From positions 558,001-622,000 of the forward strand of contig NZ_LT606948.1 of assembly GCF_900095185.1 (NCBI RefSeq): a stretch of DNA of 64,000 bases, in the 5' to 3' direction. How positions within the stretch are numbered: position 1 is the first letter of the stretch; the number at the start of each line of letters is the position of its first letter. Origin of the DNA: Polynucleobacter necessarius. Its GTDB lineage: Bacteria > Pseudomonadota > Gammaproteobacteria > Burkholderiales > Burkholderiaceae. Made by a program: the position numbers and the translations under genes. Shown in pieces: positions 20,801 through 31,045 of this stretch. The notes under the pieces were generated by a model. That model saw nothing but the letters and a program-made list of their open reading frames with translations, searched no databases and had not been told where the DNA came from.

Positions 20801-21583
20801 ATGTTACGCATCATTTCCGCGAACCTCAACGGTATCCGTTCAGCAGTCAAAAAGGGCTTTTTGCCTTGGGCCACCCAGCAACAGGCAGACTTCATTTGCA
20901 TGCAAGAGCTCAAAGCTCAACGCGATGATCTAGAAGCTGCCATTCTCAATCCAGAAGGTTTGCAAGCTTTTTTCCACCACGCCGAGAAAAAGGGCTACAG
21001 CGGCTGTGGTGTTTACACGCCCCACAATCCAGATGAAGTTCTTTATGGATATGGCAACGAAGAGTTTGATGCCGAAGGGCGGTATGTAGAGGCACGCTTT
21101 AAAGATCTTTCTGTCATTTCGGTTTATATGCCATCAGGCTCGAGCTCACCTGAAAGGCAAGAGGCAAAATACCGCTATCTTGATAGCTTCCTACCTCATC
21201 TCATATCTCTCAAAAAGTCGGGTCGTGAAATAGTCCTATGTGGTGACGTCAATATTGCCCATCAAGAAATTGATCTCAAAAACTGGAAAGGCAATCTCAA
21301 AAACTCTGGCTTTCTGCCAGAAGAGCGCGCATGGCTTACCAAGCTTTTTGGAAAAGTTGGCTATGTAGACGTTTATCGTCAATTAGAGCCTAATGCAACT
21401 GAAACTTGTTATACCTGGTGGAGTAATCGTGGTCAGGCTTACGCAAATAATCTTGGCTGGCGGATTGACTATCACATCACTACACCGGGCATCGCAGCGA
21501 CCGCTAAAAAAACTGCTGTGTACAAAGATGAGAAATTCTCAGATCATGCACCACTAACCGTGGATTACGACTGGAAAATCTAG
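20801..21583 (+). CDS. xthA: Exodeoxyribonuclease III
   Basis: The 260-residue AP endonuclease/3'-5' exonuclease of base excision repair. Family motifs: NLNGIRSAVKKGFLPW, MQELKAQ (metal-binding Glu), SVYMPSGSS, CGDVNIAHQEIDL, and the C-terminal SDHAPLTVDYD with the catalytic His. Only 8 bp separate its ATG from that of divergent pyrE, so its promoter must lie within pyrE. It has no obvious Shine-Dalgarno. It appears intact. Confidence 0.93.
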   Translation: MLRIISANLNGIRSAVKKGFLPWATQQQADFICMQELKAQRDDLEAAILNPEGLQAFFHHAEKKGYSGCGVYTPHNPDEVLYGYGNEEFDAEGRYVEARFKDLSVISVYMPSGSSSPERQEAKYRYLDSFLPHLISLKKSGREIVLCGDVNIAHQEIDLKNWKGNLKNSGFLPEERAWLTKLFGKVGYVDVYRQLEPNATETCYTWWSNRGQAYANNLGWRIDYHITTPGIAATAKKTAVYKDEKFSDHAPLTVDYDWKI

Positions 21584-21598
21584 GTAACAATCTTCGGC

Positions 21599-22903
21599 TT
21601 ACACGCCTTCTTTTTTGATCTGCACGATCTTAAAGTGAATCGTTACCAAAATACGAAGTAAAACCGAGGCGCCAATACTTGCCGTGCCATAGAAGAATGC
21701 TTCATATCCGAAGTTATCTACGAAGACACCAGAGAAGCCGGCAAGCCATTTAGGTAAAAGCAGCATCATCGAACAGAATAAAGCATACTGGGTAACTGAG
21801 TAACGAATATTGGTAAGTAATAATGCTGCACTAGCGATACCAGAATTTAAATTATCTGCCGAAATTACCCAAATCAAACCATGCAAATCATGGCCTTGTG
21901 TTGCCAACCAAGCAAATAACAAATTGCTGACTGCCGAGAGAACTGCGCCCACAAACAAAATTCGTAAGACACCAAAACGCAGTGTGAGTACGCCCCTACA
22001 AAAGCCACCACTAGAGTCATGATGACACGAAAAACCTTACTGACTACTGAAACCTCATCCTTCGTATAACCCATATCGACATAAAAAGAGTTGGCCATGA
22101 TTCCCATCACAACATCGCTAATACGGTAAACAGCAATCAAAGACAAAATTAAAATAGCATGTCAGCGATAGCGCTTAATAAACTCCGCAAAGGGTTCGAC
22201 AAGCGTTTGATACAACCATGCTTTAGCAGTTCGCACCTTGGTTAATTCATACTGCACCGGCTCTTTGCTTAATAGGGTTGTTATGACACCAATACCAATA
22301 GAAGCAGCCATACATAAATAGGCAAATTGCCAAGCTGTGGCATCGTATCCAGCCCCGTCTCAGCTCTTGCAGCAAGCCAAAGAACGCCAGCACCAGCCCA
22401 AATCAATGCCAGTCGATAACCAGTTTGATAGGTTGCTGCTAAAGCCGCTTGATGATCACTATTAGCCGACTCAATTCGAAATGCATCTAAGGCGATATCT
22501 TGAGTAGCTGATCCGAAGGCTACCAATAAGGCACACCAAACCACGGGATTAAGGGCCTGCTTAGGATCGAGTGATGACATACCAACCAGACCCAACATGA
22601 TGAGCGCTTGTGCAAAGATTAGCCAACTACGACGTCGTCCAAAGTGTCTTATCAGAATCGGAATTTGTACACGATCAACCAAGGGCGACCATACCCATTT
22701 AAAGGCATAGATCAAACCAACCCAAGTTAAATATACAATAGTGCTGCGATCACAATACCAGCCTCACGTAGCCAGAAGCTGAGAGCCCCCAAAATCAGCA
22801 ATAAAGGTAGACCTGCTGAGAAACCCAAAAAGAGCATGCGCAGGCAAGGCCATTCGAGATAAATCCAAAAATCTTTTAACCAGGATTGAACCGCAGTGAA
22901 CAC
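21599..22903 (-). pseudogene. ampG: AmpG-type muropeptide permease (MFS), multiply frameshifted
   Basis: Fragments in different frames together span an AmpG-like transporter. The head starts near a GTG at 22903 and contains LRMLFLGFSAGLPLLLILGALSFWLREAG in pieces. The middle covers WSPLVDR and RRRSWLIFAQ (22281-22715). The end has YSVTQYALFCSMMLLLPK and GVFVDNFGYEAFF (21599-21958). Stops and shifts occur near 22720, 22270-22150 and 21960. Intact AmpG imports anhydromuropeptides for cell-wall recycling. It is last in a run of four pseudogenes that begins with slmA. Confidence 0.85.
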
Positions 22904-22918
22904 CTTTGCATTTTTATT

Positions 22919-23512
22919 TTATGCGCGACGCATGCGAAATAAAGCGAGGCTGCCAAATAGATTTGGCAGAAAAGTTATTTGCCGACATTCATGCAGAATG
23001 CATTGATCGAGAACCTTCAAACCAAGACTTGAAGCCAGCTTCTCAAAGTCGGTAACTGTGAGAACGCGTACGTTCGGAGTGTTGTACCACTGGTCAGGCA
23101 AACTCTTAGAGATTGGCATACGGCCTAATCCTACTGCGAGACGGTGAGACCAGTGTCCAAAATTTGGAAAAGAAATCACCGACTCTTTTCCCACACGAAC
23201 TACTTCACGCAAAATCTTTTCAGTCTGATGAATGGTTTGCAAGGTTTGCGATAACACAACCGTGTCAAAACTGTTATCTTCAAATAGTGCTAATCCGCCC
23301 TCTAAATCCTGCTGAATGACATTTAAACCCTTTTGTACACAGGACAGACACGTACGTCATCGATCTCAACGCCATAGGCATGGACTGGTTTTTGCTGTTG
23401 CAAATACTCTAGGAAGCTATTATCACCACAACCAAGATCGAGTACCTCTTGTATTGGGGGCAATCCAATTGGCTATGGCTGCAAAGTTGCCGCACTGATG
23501 AAAATTTCTCAT
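22919..23512 (-). pseudogene. metW: MetW, methionine biosynthesis protein, frameshifted
   Basis: From ATG 23512 one reads MRNFHQCGNFAAIANWIAP, then after a shift near 23450 the SAM-binding VLDLGCGDNSFLEYL, and after a second shift near 23345 KGLNVIQQDLEGG through to FGSLALFRMRR at 22919. Joined, these give the usual MetW length of about 195 residues. MetW partners MetX in homoserine acetylation in many Proteobacteria. Its ATG lies about 18 bp after the metX stop. Two frameshifts make a full-length product unlikely. Confidence 0.88.
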
Positions 23513-23529
23513 GCTTGAGTCTCGCGCAT

Positions 23530-24653
23530 CTATTTAAAGTAAGCCCTGATTAAGTTATGGTAGCGGAGTTCTTCTAATCAGAACGCATCATGCCCGTCGT
23601 GCGGAGCATCGATCGCAGCATAAGCCAACTCACTCTTATTGCTTAGTAAAGACTGAACGATTTCGCGGCTGCGATTCGGTGGAAAACGCCAATCTGTCGA
23701 AAAGCTGACTACTAGAAACTTAGCTCGAACCTCTGCTCAAGCACGATTCAGACTGCCATCATAGCGACGCGCAGGATCAAAGTAATCCAATGCACGAATA
23801 ATCAATAAATATGTGTTTGCATCAAAGTCAGTCGAGAACTTATCGCCCTGGTGACGGAAATAACTCGTAACCTCAAACTCGACATCAAAGCTAAAGCGGT
23901 AATCATTAGACTCACCATTAAGGCGCTGCAACTCACGCCCAAACTTTTCAGCCATATCGTCATCCGATAAATAAGTGATATGACCAACCATACGTGCTAA
24001 TCGTAAACCCCGTTTTGGCACAACGCCATGCTCATAGTAGTTACCACCATGAAAATCCGGATCGGAAAGAATGGCATTACGCGCTACCTCATTAAAGGCA
24101 ATATTCTGTGCGCTCAACTTTGGAGTCGATGCCACCACCACACAGTGCTCTAAGCGCTTAGGAAGCTGGATAGCCCAAGCCATTGCCTGCATACCACCCA
24201 AACTACCACCCATCACTGCAGCAAACTTGCGAATGCCTAACTTGTCGGCCAGGCGTGCTTGGGTCTTCACCCAATCCTCAACTGTAACAACAGGAAACTC
24301 AGCACCATATGGCTTACCAGTTACTGGATTAATGCTCATCGGCCCAGTAGAACCAAAACATGAGCCTAGATTATTTACCCCAATATCAAAGATATGATCG
24401 GTATCAACTGGCTTACCAGGCCAAACCATATTATCTCCCACCAGCCGATACCCTCCGAATCATCAGGATTTGGACCTGTTATGTGATGGGAAGCATTGAG
24501 TGCATGACAAACTAATACCGCATTACTTTTATCGGCATTGAGCTGGCCGTAAGTTTCAATGACTACATCATAGCCAGATAAAACGGCGCCACCCTGCAAA
24601 GGCAGGGGCTCAGCAAAGTGAATCATATTTCTAGAGAGGTGTAACTCTCTCAT
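23530..24653 (-). pseudogene. metX: Homoserine O-acyltransferase MetX, frameshift plus two in-frame TGAs
   Basis: The head from ATG 24653 includes LPLQGGAVLSGYDVVIETYG and HALNASHH. A one-base shift near 24435 (GIGWW) moves to the frame carrying [11 protein letters not shown] and the nucleophile elbow [10 protein letters not shown]. Then TGA at about 23737 follows LNRA, and the same frame resumes with [14 protein letters not shown] and APHDGHDAF (catalytic Asp and His), with another TGA before LEELRYHNLIRAYF. Intact MetX starts methionine synthesis from homoserine. The start overlaps the slmA stop as ATGA. Multiple lesions show the pathway is lost. Confidence 0.92.
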
Positions 24654-25291
24654 TCTGAGAGACGAAGGCGCAAACTGTCATCGGACGCTTCCGTTGGCAG
24701 CTTCTTAAATGCACTACGAGCAAAGCGATGCCAACGACCTCAAACGAAACTCATCAACATGGCCGCACAAATACTAACCTCTTCTTGGCCCAGTTGCGCC
24801 CAGTTACCCCCTTGGGTGTGAGCAATGCGTAAAGCCTGCTTCAAAGAGGCTTCAACACGATCCAATACTTGAGTAATCCGCTATTGCAAACGATCATCTT
24901 CTTGCAATAGCGCATCACCCAAAAGCACACGGGTCATGCCAGGTTTTTTGTCTGCAAAAAACAAAAGCATTTGTAAAATGCCGCTTGCTTGAGCAAGGCC
25001 TGACTCTTCTTTTTGATTGATCAACCCAAAAACAGTTTGCTCAAGAAATGAAACCAAACCCTCAAACATTTGCGCTTTACTGGCGAAATCACGATATCAA
25101 GCCGCTTCAGAAACTTCAATCTTGGCCACCAAAGCTGCAGTTGTAACGCGTTCACCCTTTGAGTTGTGCAACATTTCTGCAAGCACCTGAAATCTCTGCA
25201 GACGACGCTCACCTGGACGTTGGCGCTTGCGAGCTTTACTCGCGTCAACGCTGCTGTCGATAATTACTGCGGACACTGAGAATTCAGGCAT
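24650..25291 (-). pseudogene. slmA: SlmA-like TetR-family nucleoid occlusion factor, three in-frame stops
   Basis: The whole 214-codon frame stays in register from ATG 25291 to the TGA at 24650, but it is cut by TGA after VSEAA (where Leu-Tyr is expected in the TetR recognition helix region), TAG after DDRLQ and TGA after MSFV. Recognisable parts are LAEMLHNSKGERVTTAALVAKI (in short form), FASKAQMFEGL and GRWHRFARSAFKKLP near the end. SlmA blocks FtsZ assembly over the nucleoid. It sits between argB and metX, as in related genomes by my recollection. The lack of frameshifts suggests a fairly recent loss. Confidence 0.82.
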
Positions 25292-25300
25292 CTTGTCTAC

Positions 25301-26203
25301 TTATCTCGAGCAGATCATCGTACCGAAAGCTTGCTCGGTCAAAATTTCCAACAATAAAGAATGTTCGATACGACCATCAATAATATGTACCGAGTTAACA
25401 CCGCTCTTAGCTGCATCTAATGCCGAAGAAATCTTAGGCAACATACCGCCAGAGATAGTGCCATCAGCAAACAACGCATCTATTTCACGAGCAGTAAGGT
25501 CGGTCAAGAGTGTTCCGTTCTTATCCATCACACCAGGAATATTGGTCATCATGACCAACTTCTCCGCATGCAGAATTTCAGCCATCTTGCCAGCTACCAA
25601 GTCAGCATTAATGTTAAAGGCCTGACCTTCTTGGCTAAATCCAATGGGTGAAATTACTGGAATGAAGGCGTCATCTTGTAAAGCCTTTACAACTGCAGGA
25701 TTGATAGCCTCAATCTCACCAACAAATCCTAAGTCAATTGATCCGCCAGCATTTTTTTCATCGGGGACAAGCATTTTCTTAGCGCGAATTAATCCACCAT
25801 CTTTACCAGTCAAGCCAACTGCTTGGCCCCCAAAATGGTTAATCAACATCACAATATCTTGCTGTACTTCGCCACCAAGAACCAACTCAACCACTTCCAT
25901 GGTCTCTTCGTCAGTGATACGCATTCCTTGAATAAAAGTGCCTGTCTTGCCAATTTTCTTAAGAGCTTCATCAATCTGTGGTCCACCGCCATGAACCACA
26001 ACTGGGTTCATGCCAACCAATTTCAATAGGATGACATCGCGAGCAAAACTTTCTTTCAAGCGCTCCTCAACCATGGCATTTCCACCGCACTTAATCACAA
26101 TAGTTTTGCCGTGATACGAACGAATATAAGGCAATGCCTCTGCCAGAATCTCTGCCTTCAATAAGGGAGAGATGTCGCTAATAGTTGGTAAATACTTAGT
26201 CAT
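25301..26203 (-). CDS. argB: Acetylglutamate kinase
   Basis: The 300-residue enzyme phosphorylates N-acetylglutamate in arginine synthesis. Motifs: VIKCGGNAM (phosphate-binding), [32 protein letters not shown], and [19 protein letters not shown] near the C-terminus. It is intact, with 12 bp to dksA upstream and 9 bp to the slmA pseudogene downstream. Its integrity beside four consecutive pseudogenes suggests that arginine synthesis is still under selection. Confidence 0.95.
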   Translation of the reverse strand: MTKYLPTISDISPLLKAEILAEALPYIRSYHGKTIVIKCGGNAMVEERLKESFARDVILLKLVGMNPVVVHGGGPQIDEALKKIGKTGTFIQGMRITDEETMEVVELVLGGEVQQDIVMLINHFGGQAVGLTGKDGGLIRAKKMLVPDEKNAGGSIDLGFVGEIEAINPAVVKALQDDAFIPVISPIGFSQEGQAFNINADLVAGKMAEILHAEKLVMMTNIPGVMDKNGTLLTDLTAREIDALFADGTISGGMLPKISSALDAAKSGVNSVHIIDGRIEHSLLLEILTEQAFGTMICSR

Positions 26204-26215
26204 TGCTACTTAAAT

Positions 26216-26704
26216 TTATTCGCCAAATAATTTTTGACGGAGTTCGCGACGCTCTTGAGCTTCAAGAGACAGATTAGCTGTAGGCCTTGCAATTAAACGG
26301 TTTAAGCCAATTGGCTCGCCCGTTTCTTCACACCAACCGTAGTCGCCGGACTCAATACGCGCCAATGCTTGCTCAACTTTTTTCAGCAACTTACGCTCAC
26401 GATCACGTGTCCGCAATTCTAGAGCATGCTCCTCTTCAATCGTTGCGCGATCTGCCGGATCAGGAACCAAAATATTTTCACGCAAATGCTCTGTTGTTTC
26501 AGATGCATTTTTCAAAATGTCTTCTTTGAGGGTCCGTAATTTTTGGCGGAAAAAGTCTAGTTGCGCAGCATTCATGTAGTCCTTATCGGACATTTTGAGT
26601 AATTCTGTTTCAGTGAGCGGAGTGCCTTTTGCAACCTTGGCACTCGCTGCTTTACTGCTCGTTTTAGCAGTAGCCACTGATTTTGTTGCTGTTTTTACCG
26701 TCAT
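26216..26704 (-). CDS. dksA: RNA polymerase-binding transcription factor DksA
   Basis: The 162-residue protein acts with ppGpp in the RNA polymerase secondary channel. It has a Ser/Lys/Ala-rich N-terminus, then the coiled coil starting DKDYMNAAQLDFF, the tip region ADRATIEEEHALELRTRDRE, and a C-terminal zinc-finger-like region GDYGWCEETGEPIGLNR. Only one of the usual four zinc cysteines (the Cys in WCEETGE) is visible. The later YCxxC-type pair appears as IARPTANLS, so this is a cysteine-poor DksA. It appears intact. Confidence 0.92.
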   Translation of the reverse strand: MTVKTATKSVATAKTSSKAASAKVAKGTPLTETELLKMSDKDYMNAAQLDFFRQKLRTLKEDILKNASETTEHLRENILVPDPADRATIEEEHALELRTRDRERKLLKKVEQALARIESGDYGWCEETGEPIGLNRLIARPTANLSLEAQERRELRQKLFGE

Positions 26705-26806
26705 CTCATTCTTTCCTAGATTTGAAGCATTATTGCCTCATTCTGCCAAACTCTTTTACAGCCTTAATTAATATTGACCGTGGCGGCGGATTGTACCCGA
26801 ATCTTC

Positions 26807-27859
26807 CTAGGCCAACCAGCCCTCAAGCCCAGTCAATAGGGTGTCCTTAGGTAAATCAATACCTATAAAGAGCATTCGGGTTTGCTTTGGTTCTGTACCC
26901 CATAGACCTGCCAAATCGCTCCCCATCATCTGATGCATCCCCTGAAACACCACTTTCCGGCTGCCTCCCTTTACATAAAGCACTCCTTTGAGCGCAACCT
27001 CTTCTCGCCAAAGCCCTCCAAAATGCCCCCTAGAAGTCCTCCAATTTTTTATGATCAAAGGGTTTATCACTACGAAAAACGAAGGATTGAATGCGGTCTG
27101 TATGGCCTGCATGACCATGGTCATGGCCACACGTACTGTGATCGTGGTCATTGGAATGATCGTGACCACAATTTATGTAATCATGATCATCCTGCTCCAG
27201 GAAGTGTGGATCAATATCCAGCTTGGCATTCAAATTAAAGCCTTTGAGATCCAAAACCGCATTCAAAGGCACAACGCCATTAGAGATACCTGCAATCGGC
27301 GCGCTCAGATTCATATGCATAAGGCGATTGCGCAAAGCCTCAACCTCACCAGGCCTAACTAAGTCAGTCTTGGTGATGAAGATATGATCTACAAAGTCGA
27401 CTTGGCGCTGAGCCTCCTCATGCTCATTCAATTGCTGCTGACCATACTTGACATCCACCAAGGTAACAACAGCCTCTAAAACATAATGATCTGCAACATC
27501 ATCATCCATACAGAAAGTCTGAGCTACGGGTCCAGGATTAGCAACCCCAGTAGCCTCAATTAGCACCCGATCAAAACTGATCTTCTTTTCCTTACGTTGC
27601 TCAAAAAGTTCGTTTGGTGCCTCAACGAGATCGTCACGCATGGTGCAATGCAACCATTACTCATGTGCACGATATTCTCTTGGTTGTCTTGCACCAAGAT
27701 ATCGTTATCAATATTTTCCTCACCAAATTCGTTCTCGATTACAGCAATTTTTTTACCGTGCTCTTCAGTCCGAATATGTTTCAGCAATGTAGTTTTGCCA
27801 CTTCCTAAGAAACCCGTCAAAATCATTACCGGGATTAATGCCATGAATAATCCAATCAA
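26807..27859 (-). pseudogene. CobW/COG0523 GTPase (zinc metallochaperone type), frameshifted
   Basis: The head (from ATG 27859 or 27844) has the P-loop GFLGSGKTTLL and ENEFGEENID, then breaks at the metal-binding motif. Where NGCICC-T is expected, the DNA reads NGCI followed directly by CTMRDD in another frame, consistent with a deletion of about 4 bases that removes cysteines of the CxCC motif. The middle (27030-27653) contains TGVANPGPVAQ, ITKTDL and a His-rich segment (HDHSNDHDHSTCGHDH). A second shift near 27050 leads to the C-terminal domain (LWGTEPKQTRMLFIG). Intact relatives deliver zinc to client enzymes. Confidence 0.87.
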
Positions 27860-27914
27860 AATCTAAAAGCCGTGTTTTCCCAAACTGGGGAAAACTTTTA
27901 TCTTACCGAGTTCC

Positions 27915-28916
27915 TCAACTTTTACCAGCCTTTGCGCGTGGGTGTGCTTTGTCGTATACCTGAGCAAGGTGCTGAAAGTCTAAAGAGGTATAAATCTGAG
28001 TGCTGGCAATACTTGCATGTCCCAACATCTCTTGTACCGCTCGCAGATCCTGCGAGGATTGCAACACATGGCTTGCAAAACTGTGGCGCATCATATGGGG
28101 ATGGACGTGGGCTGGCAAACCGGCGCGCATAGCTAAAGTCCGCAAACGCGCCTGTACCGTTCTCGGAGACAGGCGTTTACCTGTCGCGGATAAAAATAAA
28201 GCCACTGATTGCTCTTCATAAGTTCCGGCATCACGCAGCTCCCTCCAGGCTGCAAGAGATTTCATCGCAGGCGCACCAACTGGCACAGAGCGACGTTTAC
28301 CCCCTTTACCTAAAACCGTTACCTCAGCAGCATCCCAGTCGAGCCAGCCAGCAGATTCATGTTGGCGATCTTTGCTTGGCATGATATCAATACCCAAAAG
28401 CTCAGATAGACGCAAACCAGAGGAATACAGCAAATCAATAATGGCTGCATCTCGGATAGACTCCAAGTCATTTTTTTCTTGAGCCTCTTTAACGGCTTGA
28501 TTTACCAAGGCCAGAGCTTGCTCAACCGATAAGGCCTTTGGCAAAGATTTCAGGCGTTTTGGTGCTTTAACGTCAACGACCGGGTTAGCAATCAGATTGC
28601 GGGCTACCTTACCCGCTCGAGCATCGCGTCTCGCATCCTTCTCAGTCAACCAGTCATACCAACCCCGCCATGCAGAAAGTGTCCTAGCAATGCTTCTTGA
28701 GGATTTACCTTTGGAATGTAACTTACCAGCCCAACGGCGCACATGGCCATTGCTGACTTTTAAAAGCTCGATCGAGTCCTCTAAAGCAAAATTTTGAAGA
28801 TCGCTCAAATCCATGCCATACGCTTTGAGCGTATGCGATGAGAGGTGACGCAATACATGCAACTCATGCAAATACTCTTGCATGAGTGGAGGTAGATCAG
28901 TCGCGTTTAATTTCAT
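27915..28916 (-). CDS. xerC: Tyrosine recombinase XerC
   Basis: Resolves chromosome dimers at dif with XerD. The 333-residue protein has an N-terminal SAM-like core-binding domain (LHELHVLRHLSSHTLKAYGMDL) and a catalytic domain. Catalytic residues visible are the Arg in SSGLRLSELLG, Lys in VLGKGGKRRSVP, HMMRHSFASH (His-x-x-Arg), LGHASIASTQIYT (His and nucleophile Tyr). It overlaps the end of the DUF484 pseudogene by 20 bp, a conserved DUF484-xerC pairing. It appears intact. Confidence 0.93.
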   Translation of the reverse strand: MKLNATDLPPLMQEYLHELHVLRHLSSHTLKAYGMDLSDLQNFALEDSIELLKVSNGHVRRWAGKLHSKGKSSRSIARTLSAWRGWYDWLTEKDARRDARAGKVARNLIANPVVDVKAPKRLKSLPKALSVEQALALVNQAVKEAQEKNDLESIRDAAIIDLLYSSGLRLSELLGIDIMPSKDRQHESAGWLDWDAAEVTVLGKGGKRRSVPVGAPAMKSLAAWRELRDAGTYEEQSVALFLSATGKRLSPRTVQARLRTLAMRAGLPAHVHPHMMRHSFASHVLQSSQDLRAVQEMLGHASIASTQIYTSLDFQHLAQVYDKAHPRAKAGKS

Positions 28917-29538
28917 AAGCCTGGATGCGATCCAAAGCTGCTGCAGTTAATTCAGCGATCTGACGTAAATAAAAGGCACCCATATCTGCTGTAAAACGCG
29001 ACTCGCCTTTGCTAGCCAAAAGTAGAACGGCTGGTGATTGATTAATCCCAATGCTATTTCCTAGAGATAAGCCAATACCTACCATGCTTTGCCAATCAGG
29101 ATCCATCTGCGTTTGACTGGCTAATAGCTCAATACTCACGGGAGCCAATTCTTTTGCTGAGCCACATCAAGGCGTATCCACCCAGGGGCCAAAGGCTGCA
29201 TTAGGTGGCAACAGCTGTGCGGACTCCACCTCACATACTTCTGCTTTGATATTTGCCTTCATTAATCGCAGTAACCAAGCAACTAAACTCTGCTGGGTTT
29301 TATCGTTGTGACTGCCAAAATATAGCATCTCACTTAAGCGGCGATTCAGCTCTTGATTCTGGGTGCGAAGCACTGTCATCCGACGCTCTTGTAAAGAGAT
29401 GGTGCGATCTTCATGTAGGTGCTTAATCCGTATCTCATTCAAGAGATCGGCATAGCGCTCAAAAAAGCCTGGTGTCACACGTCACCACTCGGCAACCAAC
29501 TCTTCTTGCTCGGCCTGCTTAAAATCAATTGCGTTCAT
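28897..29538 (-). pseudogene. DUF484 (GAF-like) protein, two in-frame TGAs
   Basis: The reading frame runs unbroken in register for 214 codons from ATG 29538, but TGA interrupts it after VAEW (codon 19, before RVTPGFFERYADLL) and again after WVDTP (about 29164-29166). The middle has a heptad-rich helix (ERRMTVLRTQNQELNRRL), and the C-terminal GAF-like part ends ELTAAALDRIQAYE. DUF484 proteins are commonly encoded just before xerC; the function is unknown. No indels are seen, so inactivation looks recent. Confidence 0.8.
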
Positions 29539-29560
29539 CTATCTCGTTCTTAAAATACGT

Positions 29561-31045
29561 TTAGCAGCTTAATGAGCTTAATTTTTTGCGCAATAGTTCA
29601 TTCACCTGACCAGGATTGGCTTTGCCTTGCGAGGCTTTCATGATCTGTCCAATCAAGGCATTGAATGCTTTTTCTTTACCAGAGCGGAACTCTTCAACAG
29701 ACTTCTGATTAGCGGCTAAAACTTGATCAATGATGGCTTCAATGGCTCCGCTGTCGCTAATTTGCTTCAAACCCTTGGCATCAATCACTTGATCAACAGT
29801 GCTGAGAGCCTGACCTGCGATCGCTTCCTCCCAAAGAATGGCAAAAATATCTTTGGCAATCTTATTGGAGATAGTTCCATCTGCCACGCGCGTTAATAAT
29901 GACGCTAAGTGCTCTGCTTTTAAAGGTGCGTCTGCTGTTGCAATACCAGCACGATTGAGTGAGGAGGCAAATTCACCGGCAATTAAATTGGCAGCTGCTT
30001 TTGCCAATGGCTTACCCACGATTCCTAATAAGTCTTCAAATACTTTGGCAGTATCACGATCTTGTGTGAGTAACTGCGCATCGTATGCGCTTAAACCAAA
30101 TTCGCTTTGCCACTGTTCGCGCAATTGTGCAGGCAGGGCTGGCATCTTGCTACGCACATCCTCAATCCACGCACTATCAATCACTACCGGCAACAAATCA
30201 GGATCTGGGAAATACCGGTAGTCGTTAGCATCTTCCTTACTGCGCATACTTCGCGTCTCGCCACGATCGGGGTCGTACCAGCGCGTTTCTTGAACAACGG
30301 CTCCACCATCCTCGATGAGCTCAATTTGACGTCGCACTTCATATTGAATCGCTTCCTCCAAAAAGCGAAAGGAATTCAAGTTTTTAATTTCACAACGAGT
30401 ACCAAACTCAGCTTGACCTTTAGGTCGAACGGATACGTTAGCATCACAACGGAAAGAGCCTTCTTGCATATTGCCGTCACATACTCCCAGCCAAACCACC
30501 AAGCTATGCAATGCCTTGGCATAAGCAACCGCCTCTGCAGCACTGCGCATGACGGGCTCAGTCACGATCTCTAAAAGAGGTGTGCCAGCACGATTTAAAT
30601 CAATTCCGCTGGAAGGTTCGCCATGCGGACCAATAAAACCCTCTTCATGAACAGACTTGCCCGCATCTTCTTCCATATGAGCGCGGGTGAGCTGCACTAC
30701 TTTTACCTCATCACCGACCAGAATCTCGACCTGACCACCAACAACTACCGGAATTTCCATCTGACTAATTTGATATCCCTTAGGCAAATCAGGATAGAAA
30801 TAATTCTTACGTGCAAAGATGCTCACTGGTGAAATTTTGGCATGCACCGCTACTCCAAAGCGGATTGCATGCGCAACCGCTTGACGATTGAGTACCGGCA
30901 AAACTCCGGGCAATGCAAGATCCACTGCGCAGGCTTGTGTATTTGGCTCTGCGCCAAAACGCGTACTAGCACCACTAAAAATCTTTGATTGTGTTTGCAA
31001 CTGTGCGTGGGTCTCAAGACCAATAACAATTTCCCAGTGCATCAT
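29561..31045 (-). CDS. gatB: Asp-tRNA(Asn)/Glu-tRNA(Gln) amidotransferase subunit B
   Basis: The 494-residue subunit binds the misacylated tRNA and activates it with ATP. Motifs: [13 protein letters not shown] at the start, the GALPVLN-like stretch [45 protein letters not shown] and [12 protein letters not shown], plus [13 protein letters not shown]-terminal YqeY-like tail ends with [15 protein letters not shown]. Its ATG overlaps the gatA stop (ATGA). It looks complete, in contrast with gatA. Confidence 0.95.
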   Translation of the reverse strand: MMHWEIVIGLETHAQLQTQSKIFSGASTRFGAEPNTQACAVDLALPGVLPVLNRQAVAHAIRFGVAVHAKISPVSIFARKNYFYPDLPKGYQISQMEIPVVVGGQVEILVGDEVKVVQLTRAHMEEDAGKSVHEEGFIGPHGEPSSGIDLNRAGTPLLEIVTEPVMRSAAEAVAYAKALHSLVVWLGVCDGNMQEGSFRCDANVSVRPKGQAEFGTRCEIKNLNSFRFLEEAIQYEVRRQIELIEDGGAVVQETRWYDPDRGETRSMRSKEDANDYRYFPDPDLLPVVIDSAWIEDVRSKMPALPAQLREQWQSEFGLSAYDAQLLTQDRDTAKVFEDLLGIVGKPLAKAAANLIAGEFASSLNRAGIATADAPLKAEHLASLLTRVADGTISNKIAKDIFAILWEEAIAGQALSTVDQVIDAKGLKQISDSGAIEAIIDQVLAANQKSVEEFRSGKEKAFNALIGQIMKASQGKANPGQVNELLRKKLSSLSC

